Shown here in pieces: positions 4,725 to 5,308 of a DNA stretch of 5,308 bases. Below the pieces are notes generated by a model. It made no database searches, had not been told where the DNA came from, and was given only the letters and a program-made list of their open reading frames with translations. Each line of letters starts with the position of its first letter. Within the stretch, counting starts at the first letter, position 1. The stretch is from positions 1-5,308 of the forward strand of contig JAHQWX010000166.1 in the NCBI GenBank assembly GCA_029856375.1, written 5' to 3'. Origin of the DNA: Promethearchaeia archaeon. GTDB lineage: Archaea > Asgardarchaeota > Lokiarchaeia > Sigyniarchaeales > SOKP01. The position numbers and the translations under genes are program-made.

Positions 4725-5294
4725 CACTCTAAGATTCTCTGGGCTTGATGCCGGGGATGGAAATGTCCTAAGTTCCCACGGATCACACAAATTGCCACCA
4801 GAAGCGTTCAATAGAGTAAGCGTATATATGGTATCTGGAATTAATCCTTGACAATCAAACGCCCAGAAATAGCGATTGGTGTCCATTTGCTCTCCCGGGA
4901 AAAATTTATTATTCATTTTCAAGTTGGGGTGATGCGTTGGTCTATTGAAGGAAGTTTTTACTAATATCCTATTATGGCTTACCGCTGGAAGGATGTGAAC
5001 CACAGTACCAGAATCCCAATCCGAGTCTGGATGGTTAGGCGTCATGTAGGCGGGTATAAACGGAATGTAGAAATACAATCCCACTAATGACAACCCAATA
5101 ATCAACGCCGACGCTCGCAATATGTTTTTCTGTCGTCTTGAAACCAATAAAGAGATAATAAGTAATACGATTACAGAGAATTCTAAAAGAACAACAAGGG
5201 TGATTGGCGAAACCACAAATTCCATAACAGTCGAAATGTCGAATCCGCCAAATAAAAGTATTAATGGCAATAATGTTGATAGCCCCCCAACCAT
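4722..5294 (-). CDS. Membrane anchor and Fn3-like N-terminal part of the same PhoD-like protein
   Basis: The 190 residues from the ATG at 5294 hold three hydrophobic segments, about residues 3-18, 27-51 and 60-83. SRRQKN lies between the second and third; the positive-inside rule puts this loop in the cytosol and everything after residue 84 outside the cell. An Fn3-like beta domain follows (about 95-180), with the motif VVHILPAVSHNRILVKTSF and the ending YTLTLLNASGGNLCDPWELRTFPSP. This is the usual N-terminal partner of PhoD-type phosphatases. It ends at ENLRV-TGA, and the same frame then continues into the catalytic domain. The start is uncertain: the frame is open to the window edge with hydrophobic codons before the ATG, and no ribosome-binding site is seen, so the gene may begin outside. 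Alone it would have no phosphatase activity. Confidence 0.82.
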   Translation of the reverse strand: MVGGLSTLLPLILLFGGFDISTVMEFVVSPITLVVLLEFSVIVLLIISLLVSRRQKNILRASALIIGLSLVGLYFYIPFIPAYMTPNHPDSDWDSGTVVHILPAVSHNRILVKTSFNRPTHHPNLKMNNKFFPGEQMDTNRYFWAFDCQGLIPDTIYTLTLLNASGGNLCDPWELRTFPSPASSPENLRV

Positions 5295-5308
5295 CGCAAC
5301 TGCGATTA

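Noticed and set aside
4518..4748. Plus-strand frame of 76 codons across the TGA region
   Set aside because: It is antisense to the phosphatase, without promoter or protein-like pattern.
1..5308. CRISPR array, insertion sequence, toxin-antitoxin or defence system
   Set aside because: There are no regularly spaced repeats, transposase-like proteins, terminal inverted repeats or recognisable defence domains.

Overview
The window looks like chromosomal DNA from an archaeon, possibly an Asgard-group (Promethearchaeota) lineage. Direct evidence for archaea: a tRNA-Arg with a 30-nt intron in the canonical 37/38 position flanked by a perfect bulge-helix-bulge motif, AT-rich TATA-like boxes about 25-30 bases before genes, likely leaderless or short-leader starts, and T-run terminators. 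A small Roadblock/LC7 protein and a cluster of SCP2-type lipid-binding proteins fit an Asgard assignment but do not prove it, since both families are wider than that group.

Layout. 1-63 is AT-rich spacer. 64-477 (minus) encodes an unrecognised protein whose reading frame continues, coding-like, to about 603 without a standard start codon. 715-1065 (minus) encodes a Roadblock/LC7 protein. 1192-1294 (minus) is an intron-containing tRNA-Arg(UCG). 1398-1649 (plus) encodes an unknown 83-residue protein carrying a 16-nt internal direct repeat. 1678-2124, 2172-2591 and 2731-3168 (all minus) are three divergent tandem paralogues of an SCP2-type lipid-binding protein. 3348-3425 (plus) is tRNA-Asp(GUC) with an encoded CCA.

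3450 to the right edge (minus) is one membrane-anchored PhoD-like metallophosphatase gene. It is split in two by a single in-frame TGA at 4722-4724. The upstream part holds three membrane segments and an Fn3-like domain; the downstream part holds the metal-binding phosphatase domain. This block looks more GC-rich than the rest of the window.

The genes do not form an obvious operon. Most have their own TATA-like element, and several have T-runs after them. The only coherent group is the SCP2 trio, probably a local gene-family expansion related to lipid binding. The observations most worth checking are the in-frame TGA in the phosphatase, the missing start of the first gene, the SCP2 trio with its shared promoter octamer, and the repeat in the 83-residue gene. 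No mobile element, CRISPR array or defence system is visible.
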